Shown: positions 18,227-25,460 of the stretch, in pieces
How the letters are laid out: every line of letters begins with the position of its first letter
Position numbering within the stretch: the first letter of the stretch is position 1
Assembly: GCF_030811095.1 (NCBI RefSeq)
Contig: NZ_JAUSQL010000001.1
Coordinates: forward strand, 124,001-188,000
Direction: 5' to 3'
From: Trueperella abortisuis
GTDB lineage: Bacteria > Actinomycetota > Actinomycetes > Actinomycetales > Actinomycetaceae
Length of the DNA: 64,000 bases
Position numbers and translations under genes: made by a program
The notes under the pieces: generated by a model
Seen by the model: only the letters and a program-made list of their open reading frames with translations
What the model was told of the DNA's origin: nothing
Databases searched by the model: none

Positions 18227-18316
18227 CCCAACCAATACCACGTCACACCGTTCACTCCTGCAACATGAGTCCCACATGTCACACGTCAGGCGGTGCTGAA
18301 ATGATTCGGGTGTGGG

Positions 18317-18387
18317 TAACTGGTGAGTTTGAGTCGGGAAAGGGCGGGTTTTGGCCATGAAATCTCTCAGGCTCACCAGTTAGCAAC
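18317..18387. repeat. Copy 2 of the ~71-bp extragenic repeat with inverted ends
   Basis: Begins TAACTGGTGAG and ends CTCACCAGTTA(GCAAC); these ends form a perfect 11-bp inverted repeat. The interior matches copy 3 at 18431 closely and copy 1 at 10444 more loosely. Confidence 0.8.
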
Positions 18388-18430
18388 ACGCAACCCCACC
18401 AGGAGTTACTGGCCGGACAGACCCGTGTGG

Positions 18431-18501
18431 ACAACAGGTGAATTTGGGGCGGAAAGGGGCGGTTTTGGCCACGAAACCTCTCAGGCTCACCAGTTAGCAA
18501 C
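18431..18501. repeat. Copy 3 of the ~71-bp extragenic repeat
   Basis: Same interior and same right end (CTCACCAGTTAGCAAC) as copy 2, 114 bp further on in the same orientation. The left end is degraded to ACAACAGGTGAAT, so the terminal dyad is imperfect here. Confidence 0.8.
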
Positions 18502-18714
18502 AGACCCCGCATCGAGAGCCCGCCCGGAAGTCTTGACCCGCGGTCAGGCCTCTACCTAGCTCAACTGTTCACAATCTCCCTGGGGAACGTGCCTAGGCTG
18601 GGTGCCAACTTGATCGAGTCGCCCTGGCAGGGGACAAGCATCAGGTCCGATATTTCGCAAACCTTGCAATCGAAACGCCTAGCACACCCGGGCGGGTTAG
18701 TGTAGTCTAAAAAT

Positions 18715-19729
18715 ATGAAAAGGCCCACATCCGCTATGGTTCTCGCGGTTATCCTCCTGGCTTCCGCGACGGGCTTCGCCACGGCAACCGACGGCAGCTC
18801 AGATTTGCCGGTTGCTGTCGACGATTCGGGTGCGACGAGAATCCCTGTTTCTTCTCTTGCACAACCTGTTGATTATCCGCAACCCGTTGAATATTACGCG
18901 GCATCTGCAGAGGAGATCGGATTGCTCCCCGAAGATGCTTCGCATACAGCCGGTGGTTTCGAGATCGTCGGGCAATACTATGACGCGGATCTGGATCAGG
19001 GATTCGTTGCGATTTCACACGACGATGCGGTGGTAGCTAAAGCACGGTTCGAGATATCTGCTCAACGCGCTCTTAGTCCGCATGATCTTTCTGAGGGGGT
19101 GAGTACGGCTCTTGATGAGCTTGATCGCGACGGCGTCATTGTTGTGATGTCGAAGTACAATCCGGCACAGATCTCATCTGCTATGGAGCAGCTGGCGTCC
19201 CACTTTGAAAACACTGGCGCACGGGTTATCTCCGGATATCAGGCTCAACGTGACACGATCGAACTCACTGGTGAGTTGACGCAGGCTGATCTTGACGCGC
19301 TCCCGGATACGGGTGTGGGGTACTCCTTCTCGCCGGGTTACTACCAGGATGATGTCCACAATGAGAATGTGCGGGCGCCATTTGTTGGCGGGGCTGCAGT
19401 TTTTGGCTATCAACAGGGAGAATTGGTTCGGTGTACGAGCGGCATCCCTGCGCTAAATGCCAACGGTACTCGTGGGTATTTCACGGCAGGTCACTGCTTC
19501 GATCTGCTTTCCTATGTCTGGACCTCCTCTTCGTTGTCGGGAGCTTCCAACTCGTCCTCCCAGAATGGTGATTCTGGGGGGTTCGGTCTACGCCAACTTT
19601 GGCGGCTCGGTAAGGGTCACTGGCACAATAACGGGACATGTTGACTCGCCAAGTGCAGGGTCAACCACTTACGTGACGGATTGGCGCGCAGTGCGCGATA
19701 ACTATGGAGCTCGATTGATTTATGGGTAA
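18715..19729 (+). pseudogene. Broken secreted chymotrypsin-like (S1/streptogrisin-type) serine protease
   Basis: The first frame (18715-19644) has a signal peptide (to about residue 26), a pro-region with YDADLDQGF and ALDELDRDGVIVV, then the catalytic-His segment GYFTAGHC and the catalytic-Ser segment NGDSGG. Two lesions are visible. Only about 30 residues separate His from Ser, whereas the family has about 100, so the stretch carrying the catalytic Asp is missing. In addition, a run of six G (19576-19581) shifts the frame directly after GDSGG; reading five G continues into SVYANFGGSVRVTGTITGHV and on to ...RLIYG with a stop at 19727-19729, a normal protease end. That restored stop overlaps the next gene's ATG by 8 bp, which supports it as the ancestral end. 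Lower GC than the flanking genes suggests acquired DNA. Confidence 0.8.
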
Positions 19730-20114
19730 GGTCAAGATCGGCGCCTTGGCGGCCACGTGTGTCATCCCCTTCGCCTTGTCCGGGTGTTCGACGGGCGCGG
19801 AACTGAAAGCACCCACGCTTGAAGCTTCCCCGGCTGTCGTGGACATTGCCATCGTGACAACCTTGAAGGAGATCAGGGTGGCTGACGAGCAGTTGTGCCC
19901 TGTCAGCGAGCACGGCGCTCTCCTCCTCTTCTCAGGATCGGCAACGGGACCAGCGGATGGCTCTTATCTCGAGGTCAACGGCACGAAGATCGAGGTCGGG
20001 GACGTCTTCGAAACGGGCCAGCAGTCCGATATTGAGGGCGGATACGACTGCGGCGGCGAGCATTATGGCAAGGCAAGCCACGTGCTTGTCGAGAAGATTA
20101 CCAAGACCAGCTAG
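19722..20114 (+). CDS. Small secreted lipoprotein of unknown function
   Basis: Predicted lipoprotein of 130 residues: signal peptide with lipobox LSGC (Cys22), then a small soluble domain of about 105 residues containing two further cysteines. No family is recognised. Its ATG lies inside the last codons of the ancestral protease frame (8-bp overlap), so it was probably co-translated with the protease and may have been its partner or inhibitor; that is inference. A hairpin follows 32 bp after the stop. Confidence 0.65.
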   Translation: MGKVKIGALAATCVIPFALSGCSTGAELKAPTLEASPAVVDIAIVTTLKEIRVADEQLCPVSEHGALLLFSGSATGPADGSYLEVNGTKIEVGDVFETGQQSDIEGGYDCGGEHYGKASHVLVEKITKTS

Positions 20115-20145
20115 ATCGGCTTCGCGCGGGCAATTCAAGCAACGT

Positions 20146-20194
20146 GGGCGATGTTGGGGCCATCTCCTTGTGGAGAAGCCTCCCGACATCGCCC
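20146..20194. terminator. hairpin between convergent genes
   Basis: GGGCGATGTTGGG pairs with CCCGACATCGCCC (13 bp with one G-U pair) around a 23-nt loop that itself folds (CTCC..GGAG). It stands between the lipoprotein gene and the convergent FemAB-type pseudogene and could terminate both. The remaining gap to 20378 shows nothing else. Confidence 0.6.
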
Positions 20195-20378
20195 AGTGAG
20201 CATAAGTTCATTCGGACTGAGCGGCCAGCGGCGGCAGGTGCGCCCGCCAGAGCCGGTGCCACCTCCGCCCACATGCAACACTTATCCGCTAACTGCGACG
20301 TTAATTCCCCGCATTTTACCGTTACATATTGTGCATTAGTGCTGTATTTGCGGTTTTGGCTCGGCTTGCACCAGCGCA

Positions 20379-21425
20379 CTAGCCCGCCGAGCCAGCCCGC
20401 CGCCCCGCTGCACCAACCCGCCGTACCAGCGCACGGCCCTGCTTGGCCACCATCAGCGCGCGATAGATCGGGCCGAGGACGGGAAGATCCCACGCGCCGT
20501 CGACCTCGACGTCGCCAGCGGCGTAGCGGCGCTTGTTGATGCCGAGCTCGTCGAGGTTGGGGCAGGGCATCGAGTCAACGCCCATGAGGTCAAGTCCGGC
20601 CACGCCCTCCTCGCCCATGACCTTGGCGCTCCAAAAATCCAGGAATTGAGAGGCGAGGACCTCGCGCGCCGCGTGGGAGTGCGCGCCGTAGTACTGGCAG
20701 GCCTGGCCGTCGTTGACGAGCACCAGCACCCATGCCACGATTGCGCCACCGTGTTCGACGCCGAAGAGGCGCGCGTGGTCGGGCCCGAGCGCGTCGAGCA
20801 TGTTCCAGTACACCTCCATCGGGTGGATGGAGAAGCCGTTGCGCTGCGCCGTCTCGCGCAGAACCTCGTAGACGGGGGCGAAGTCGGCAAGAGCGATCCC
20901 CGTCAGGTCCACGGCCTTAGCGCCGGCCTTCTCCATGCGGCTCATCGCGCGGCGCACGGCTCGTCGGCCGTCGTTCGGCATGGCGGCGAGGATCTTCTCC
21001 GGGTCCCCGCCGCAGGTGTCGATGACGACGGTGCGATCGTAGGTGAGGGTGGTGAGGAGGTCGTGCGGGTCGGGGGTGGAGTACTTGGCGTGCAGGCGGA
21101 TGAAGGCGACCTTGGGGTCGAGCTTGTGGATCTCGGCCTTGAGGGCCGCGCGCAGAGCCGCTTCGTTGTCCGGGGACTGAGAGCGTAGCCAGAGCGGGCC
21201 CTTCTTCGCCCACAGGAACTTGACCCCGCGGATCTCGTGCTCGACCAAGGAGATGAGGGCGAGCCTCTTGCCGCCTTTGGAGAAGGCGAATCGGCCGAAG
21301 GTCGACCGGCCGCAGCGTTCTTCGAAGGCGTCCCACGCGGCGGATTACTCAATGGGCAGCGGCTTGACGCCTGCCGCGGTCGTGCGCATTTCCTAGGCGG
21401 TGATGGGCGCGAGTTCATATGGCAT
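20379..21425 (-). pseudogene. FemAB-type aminoacyltransferase/GNAT gene with two nonsense codons
   Basis: From the ATG at 21425, preceded by a good ribosome-binding site (AGGGGAGA), the frame reads MPYELAPITA-stop-EMRTTAAGVKPLPIE-stop-SAAWDAFEERCGRSTFGRFAF and then continues without interruption to the stop at 20379. The stops are TAG at 21395-21393 (codon 11) and TAA at 21347-21345 (codon 27), plausibly from GAG and CAA, since FemAB homologues usually read PIEQSxxW here. The remaining 289 residues show the two-lobed GNAT-like fold typical of Fem peptidoglycan-bridge enzymes (TVVIDT, RRAVRRAMSRMEKAG, CQYYGAHSHAAREVLASQFLDFWSAKV). A TTG at 21248 could restart translation, but the product would lack the start of the first lobe. 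The intact function would have been adding an amino acid to a peptidoglycan side chain. Confidence 0.8.
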
Positions 21426-21563
21426 GACGATTCTCCCCTATCGGTTGGCTTGACTTCCAAGCTTACCGATCGCCGACGCCGCACCATCGGCCCCGCTCGT
21501 GTCCCGACGACGACGCCGCCCGCCGCGGGCGGGGTGGAATGCGCCTCTGTGATTCGAAAGCGG

Positions 21564-21610
21564 ATACTATATGTATTTTTCGGGACTTTGCGACACACAA
21601 GATTTAGTGT
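21564..21610 (+). promoter_or_regulatory. paired NrdR boxes upstream of the nrdD' remnant
   Basis: Two 16-bp sites matching the NrdR consensus acaCwAtATaTwGtgt: box 1 at 21564-21579 (core CTATATGTAT) and box 2 at 21595-21610 (ACACAAGATTTAGTGT, nearly perfect). They are 31 bp apart start to start, the three-helical-turn spacing characteristic of NrdR. The adjacent GATTCGAAAGCGG (21551-21563) is also found directly before the boxes of the intact nrdD operon (30858-30870). Confidence 0.75.
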
Positions 21611-21686
21611 TTTTAGGTTTACCCCAGAAACTACTGAACGCGTCGCGGCAACACGCGCGCACAGGTGAAGTCGGAAGGAAATTGCC

Positions 21687-21857
21687 ATGTCGCTCCTCGC
21701 TCATGATCACACTGTGGAAGAGACCCCCGCCGAGCCTGCGCTCACGGTCGTCAAGCGTACCTGCGGCTATCTCGGTAATCCGGTCAAGCGACCGATGGTT
21801 CACGGTCGGCACATGGAGATCTCCGCGCGCGTGAAGCACATGGATGCTCTCGAATGA
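21687..21857 (+). CDS. 56-residue stand-alone NrdD glycyl-radical domain (spare part or deletion remnant)
   Basis: A short frame with its own ribosome-binding site (GGAAGGA) and paired NrdR boxes. Residues 1-20 (MSLLAHDHTVEETPAEPALT) are unrelated to the zinc-ribbon region that precedes this segment in full-length NrdD. From residue 21 on (VVKRTCGYLGNP...KHMDALE) it is identical to the NrdD C-terminus, including the radical glycine (Gly27, equivalent to Gly687 of the intact enzyme). The nucleotide sequence differs from the intact gene only at third positions. It has no catalytic domain, ATP cone or zinc site. It could be a spare radical domain, as GrcA/YfiD is for pyruvate formate-lyase. Alternatively, an in-frame deletion joined an N-terminal VVKR (ATP-cone start) to the C-terminal VVKR. 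The stop overlaps the nrdG' start, as in the intact operon. Confidence 0.6.
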   Translation: MSLLAHDHTVEETPAEPALTVVKRTCGYLGNPVKRPMVHGRHMEISARVKHMDALE

Positions 21858-22162
21858 TCGACGATGACGGCGTGACCGTCCCGGCTCCCTGCCAGTGGGA
21901 TGGGCGGGCGCTGTTCGCGGGTAACTACGCGGACTACAAGCCGTTCAATTTCGTGGATGGGGAGGGTGTGCGTTGCTCGCTGTACGTGTCGGGTTGTCCG
22001 TTTCGGTGCCCGAACTGCTACAACAGGGCGACGCAGTCCTTCCGGTATGGTCAGCCCTACACGGACGAGCTGGAGGAGCGGATCCTGGCCGAGAACGTGG
22101 ACGGCTCGCATAAAAACGAGCTGATCAATAATCATCGATGGAAAGAGGTTCTTGAAGTTTAG
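21854..22162 (+). pseudogene. nrdG' truncated activase fused to IS3-type transposase tail
   Basis: The first 80 codons match NrdG at 33175 almost exactly (one residue change, Gly13 to Cys), keeping the radical-SAM cysteines CPFRCPNC. At 22092 homology stops inside ERILA and the frame runs into NVDGSHKNELINNHRWKEVLEV, the sequence of an IS3-family transposase C-terminal region, and ends at a TAG. The SAM-binding GGE motif and the rest of the activase are missing, so it should be inactive. The duplicated stretch 21747-22092 corresponds to 33068-33413 without gaps, with 11 mismatches by my count. Confidence 0.85.
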
Positions 22163-22328
22163 ATCGCAACTTTCGAGTGGGTGACCTGGTCGAACCAGGC
22201 TTGTCTCTACCACGGCTCCGACTACCGCACGCCGGTCGAGGTTGAGAACGACTACTGGCACATCGCAAGCAAATCAGGGAGAATGAGAACCAGGGAAAAT
22301 GCCTAGAAAGCAAACACGGGACACTTCA
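22093..22328 (+). mobile_element. 3' remnant of an IS3-family insertion sequence
   Basis: In the frame of nrdG', ENVDGSHKNELINNHRWKEVLEV, a TAG, then IATFEWVTWSNQACLYHG and YRTPVEVENDYW resemble the end of IS3-family DDE transposases (KNELI..RWKDVLEVEIATFEWVTWWN..RLH..LGYRTPAEVE). The transposase stop is at 22304-22306, and CGGGACACTTCA at 22317-22328 could be the terminal inverted repeat. The rest of the element is gone. Its left edge coincides with the truncation of nrdG', so IS activity or IS-mediated deletion probably caused it. Confidence 0.75.
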
Positions 22329-22386
22329 ATAGCTGCACGCGCTGTTTGTTCCACTTAGCAGGCAACCACACGAGGGATGGGGATTT

Positions 22387-25368
22387 ATGAGGGGCGGTTT
22401 TTTCACGCGGTCTAGATTCACCGTGAATGTGACGCTGATCGCGATCGTATCCGTTGCCCTTGTGTTGGGGTTCGGTGGTCCGCTGGTTAAGCCGCTAGAC
22501 GCGCAAGCGGGGTATGGCACGGGAAGCGCCACCACGCCTGATCCGAAAAGCCAATACATTGACATCGTCAATTGGGTGGATTTCAACCAAGTGTCCGCGC
22601 TGATGAAGCGCTATAAGCCGACTCCTCGTACGGACGGCTCGGCTGGACGGATCGAAAACGCCGATCTCCCCGTCAGCGTTTCCTCAACGACTCAAATCGG
22701 CGAGGCCCAGATGATCACCACGTGTACGGTCAGTCAGCTGAGGAGACTTGGTGGCACAACACCTGCCTCGAATTTCCAGACGGTTGATTTTCACTGGCCT
22801 GGTGGGTGGATCTCGGACGGATTCGACGAGTATTACGGTGATCAGCAGCTGACTGGAATTGGCTCCGCTGGGGGTGAGTTTAACTTCGACGTGTCATGTG
22901 ACGTGAAACTCAAGACGGGCCCTGCGGCCGAACCCGTAGAAATCCCAGTACAGGGCCTCGTGTTCGCGAACGCGGAGTCGCTGGACAATGAGAAAATCGC
23001 TATTCAACCGAGTTCCTCGACGGGGCAGGATCTCACGTGGCGCCTACTCGAATACGAGAATCAGTGTGGCCCACGGCGCGGAACCACCCAGCTGGGAGTG
23101 GATGCCTCTAACACACTGACGATGACGTCTAACCAGTCGTATTGCCGCGATGGCCTCTTCTCCTTCACAAATATGTTTGCCGAGGGAGCCGATTCGGCGT
23201 GGATCCACATGGCGCTCACTCGAGGTGGGAACTACCTGGCCATTGGCGTGGTTGCTGCGTATGACTCCGGCGACGCCCCGCTCAGCTACGGTGAGGCCGG
23301 CGCCATCTTCCAGCCGGTCGTGTCCGGTGGCGCCATTGAGCCGAACACGAGCCTGAAAAATGCGGATGCTATTCCTCAAGCCACCGTCAGATACGCCTCC
23401 AGCCCGGTGCTCGGCGCCCTCGCTCCTGATGGCGACATGTCCAATATGCAGGCGGACAACTCGTGGTATGACCTCGCAGGGGATGACCGCAACGGTTGGC
23501 CGGGGCGCAACGATGAAGACGCGCTTGCGGAACCGGTGGTGGTGCCCGCGCTGGCGGCTACCTATCAACACACTTTCCCGTGCAGTAGCAATACATCGCC
23601 AACCTATGTAGCTGGCTGGCTGGACTGGAACGGGGACGGCACATTCACCGCCAGCGAGCGTAGCTCGGGGCAGTGCGTGGATGGCAAAGCGGTCCTAGAG
23701 TGGGACGTCACCGATGCCATGCTTCCCACCGACCGCACACCCGGCGTGCTCGGATCCGCCCTTCGCCTCATGATCTCCACCACTGAGATCAACGAAGCCA
23801 ACGGGATCACGGACTCCGGCCTCGGCGTGCTACAAAACGGTGAGGTCGAGGATCACGCCGTCACGATCGTCAAGCCCGGCTTCACCGTCACAAAGGAGAC
23901 TCTAGACGCGGCGGGAGTCGCCACTCCCGCCGCCGGATGGGAGTTCACCGCCGCGGCAGCTCAAGGAGCGCCGCTGTTGGCGGAGGTCTCGGCCACGAAT
24001 CCGGGTGGAAACGCCGTCGGTACGTTGACCCAGACGACCGCCGCTGGCGCCACCACGCTTCACTTCCCGTTGACCTTTGCTCAGGTTGATCCGGCCACGC
24101 CGGTGCCGCTGACCAATGCGGCCGCGAGCTTTGCCAACGTCTCGGCAGATATCAAAATCGATGAAGCGACCCAGCCCGGATACTTGCTGTTCGAGCAGAA
24201 TGGCGCGGCGGCCACGGGCGCACTTCGGGACAGGGCAGCCACCGGCCTCGCGGACGCCAGCGTATACGGCTACCCGGATATGGTTATGCCCACGTGGGTC
24301 GGAAACAACACCGATGCGCAGACCGGCCACGGTTCAGGCTTCACCCTGCGTGACTTTACGCCGCTGACGGTGGCGGACTACACGGTTCGTAACCAGCCCA
24401 CGGGCGGCTTCGAGGTGACGCCGGCGGTCGATACGAGCCAGGTTGAGCTTTCCCCGGGCGAGGCCGTGGATCCAAACCTGACCTTCGAGGGCACGTGGCA
24501 ATGCACGCCGCCAGCCTCCTTTACCGGGCCCACCGGCACGGACGCCACCCAGCCGCAGGTGGTGACCGGCACGTGGGGGCCGGTAGCTGCCGGTGCCACG
24601 GCAACCGTGATCGGCGACGGCGCTGCGACGCCGAAGATTCCCTTGGGATCGGTGTGTACCGTGACTCAGACGCAGCGCGCGAGCACCTCGCCCGGCAATG
24701 AGACCAACTCCGCCCCCATAGCTGGCGCGACGCAGTACACGTGGGGCGAAACAACGTATGCCCCGCAGGAAGTGACTGCGAAGAACGTGGCACTCGGCCA
24801 GCAACTGGACGCCGTGACCGTGACGAACCCCGTGGTCGATAGCCCGGTGACGGACGTGACGTTCACCAAGGTCAACCCCGAAGGTGCAACCTTGCAGGGC
24901 GCAACTTTCCAGCTAACCGGCCCCGCGGGCTTCGACTCGCGTGCGATCAGCGACTGCACGGCCAGCCCGTGTGATCCCACCTTGGGTGATATCAACCCCG
25001 CCCCCGGCGTCTACACGATCGAGGGCCTGCCGGTTGGTGAGTACACGCTCGCCGAAACAAACGCGCCGGCCGGCTATGACAGCCAGCGGATGAAGTTCCG
25101 AGGAGCGGCTGGGGACTACGCGGCGTCGGTGACCTTCGGCGTCGTCGTAGACGACCTCACCAACCCTGCTGGGAAAACGCTCGCTGACCTCGAAAACGCG
25201 CGCCTCCCCCTCGCCGGCCTGCCGGGGTTGCCCATGAGTGGCGGCCTGGGCGAAGACGCCTTTAAGGTGCTTGGAGGAATACTTGTGCTCTTCGCCGCCG
25301 GGGTAGGGCTGTACGCCGGCTGGCGGCGGCGAAACGGCGGGCTAGCCGATGGGAGGGTGGGCCTATAG
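22387..25368 (+). CDS. Pilus tip adhesin with CshA/GEVED-type and Cna-B domains (LPMSGG)
   Basis: Surface protein of 993 residues, first gene of pilus operon 2. It has a signal peptide and membrane-like N-terminus (about 10-40), an N-terminal adhesin region (about 45-290), a GEVED-type domain (about 295-500, with GDAPLSYGEA, AGWLDWNGDGTF and GEVEDHAVTIV) as found in CshA-like fibrillar adhesins, Ig-like/Cna-B-type repeats (about 500-830), a SpaA domain with E-box-like EYTLAETNAPAGY (about 830-940), and the sorting signal LPMSGG at about 948 with a membrane helix and RRRN tail. The sorting signal is a Ser variant of LPxTG. The ATG at 22387 follows GAGGGATGGGG. Not closely related to the operon 1 tip, so the two pili probably bind different ligands. 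Confidence 0.85.
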   Translation: MRGGFFTRSRFTVNVTLIAIVSVALVLGFGGPLVKPLDAQAGYGTGSATTPDPKSQYIDIVNWVDFNQVSALMKRYKPTPRTDGSAGRIENADLPVSVSSTTQIGEAQMITTCTVSQLRRLGGTTPASNFQTVDFHWPGGWISDGFDEYYGDQQLTGIGSAGGEFNFDVSCDVKLKTGPAAEPVEIPVQGLVFANAESLDNEKIAIQPSSSTGQDLTWRLLEYENQCGPRRGTTQLGVDASNTLTMTSNQSYCRDGLFSFTNMFAEGADSAWIHMALTRGGNYLAIGVVAAYDSGDAPLSYGEAGAIFQPVVSGGAIEPNTSLKNADAIPQATVRYASSPVLGALAPDGDMSNMQADNSWYDLAGDDRNGWPGRNDEDALAEPVVVPALAATYQHTFPCSSNTSPTYVAGWLDWNGDGTFTASERSSGQCVDGKAVLEWDVTDAMLPTDRTPGVLGSALRLMISTTEINEANGITDSGLGVLQNGEVEDHAVTIVKPGFTVTKETLDAAGVATPAAGWEFTAAAAQGAPLLAEVSATNPGGNAVGTLTQTTAAGATTLHFPLTFAQVDPATPVPLTNAAASFANVSADIKIDEATQPGYLLFEQNGAAATGALRDRAATGLADASVYGYPDMVMPTWVGNNTDAQTGHGSGFTLRDFTPLTVADYTVRNQPTGGFEVTPAVDTSQVELSPGEAVDPNLTFEGTWQCTPPASFTGPTGTDATQPQVVTGTWGPVAAGATATVIGDGAATPKIPLGSVCTVTQTQRASTSPGNETNSAPIAGATQYTWGETTYAPQEVTAKNVALGQQLDAVTVTNPVVDSPVTDVTFTKVNPEGATLQGATFQLTGPAGFDSRAISDCTASPCDPTLGDINPAPGVYTIEGLPVGEYTLAETNAPAGYDSQRMKFRGAAGDYAASVTFGVVVDDLTNPAGKTLADLENARLPLAGLPGLPMSGGLGEDAFKVLGGILVLFAAGVGLYAGWRRRNGGLADGRVGL

Positions 25369-25460
25369 CGACCTCTCATCAGCCCGGACAAGCCCGGAAC
25401 TTCGGATAGATACTTTGACACCACACACGTCACACATGGAAACAAGATAAGGAAGAAAAG

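Larger units (their letters stand above)
17865..18714. other. 850-bp non-coding repeat-rich region
   Basis: No convincing gene lies here. The stretch contains, in order, a 15-bp perfect hairpin (17994-18028), eight 19-20 bp degenerate tandem units (18073-18226) and two copies of the 71-bp inverted-end repeat (18317-18387 and 18431-18501). Open frames on the minus strand across 17942-18376 merely translate the tandem units. The region joins a conserved regulatory cluster to a decayed zone and looks like an insertion or recombination hot spot. Confidence 0.6.

Noticed and set aside
17942..18376. 144-codon minus-strand frame across the tandem repeats
   Set aside because: It only translates the 19-20 bp units in shifting phase, and no ribosome-binding site or homology supports it.
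18561..18782. 73-codon minus-strand frame overlapping the protease signal peptide
   Set aside because: No recognisable family, and it overlaps a better supported gene start; kept out as unsupported.
21345..21395. Stop-codon recoding (selenocysteine/pyrrolysine or programmed read-through) in the FemAB-type gene
   Set aside because: The two stops are of different kinds (TAG and TAA), TAA is not recoded in bacteria, and no stem-loop or cofactor genes are visible; nonsense mutations are simpler.
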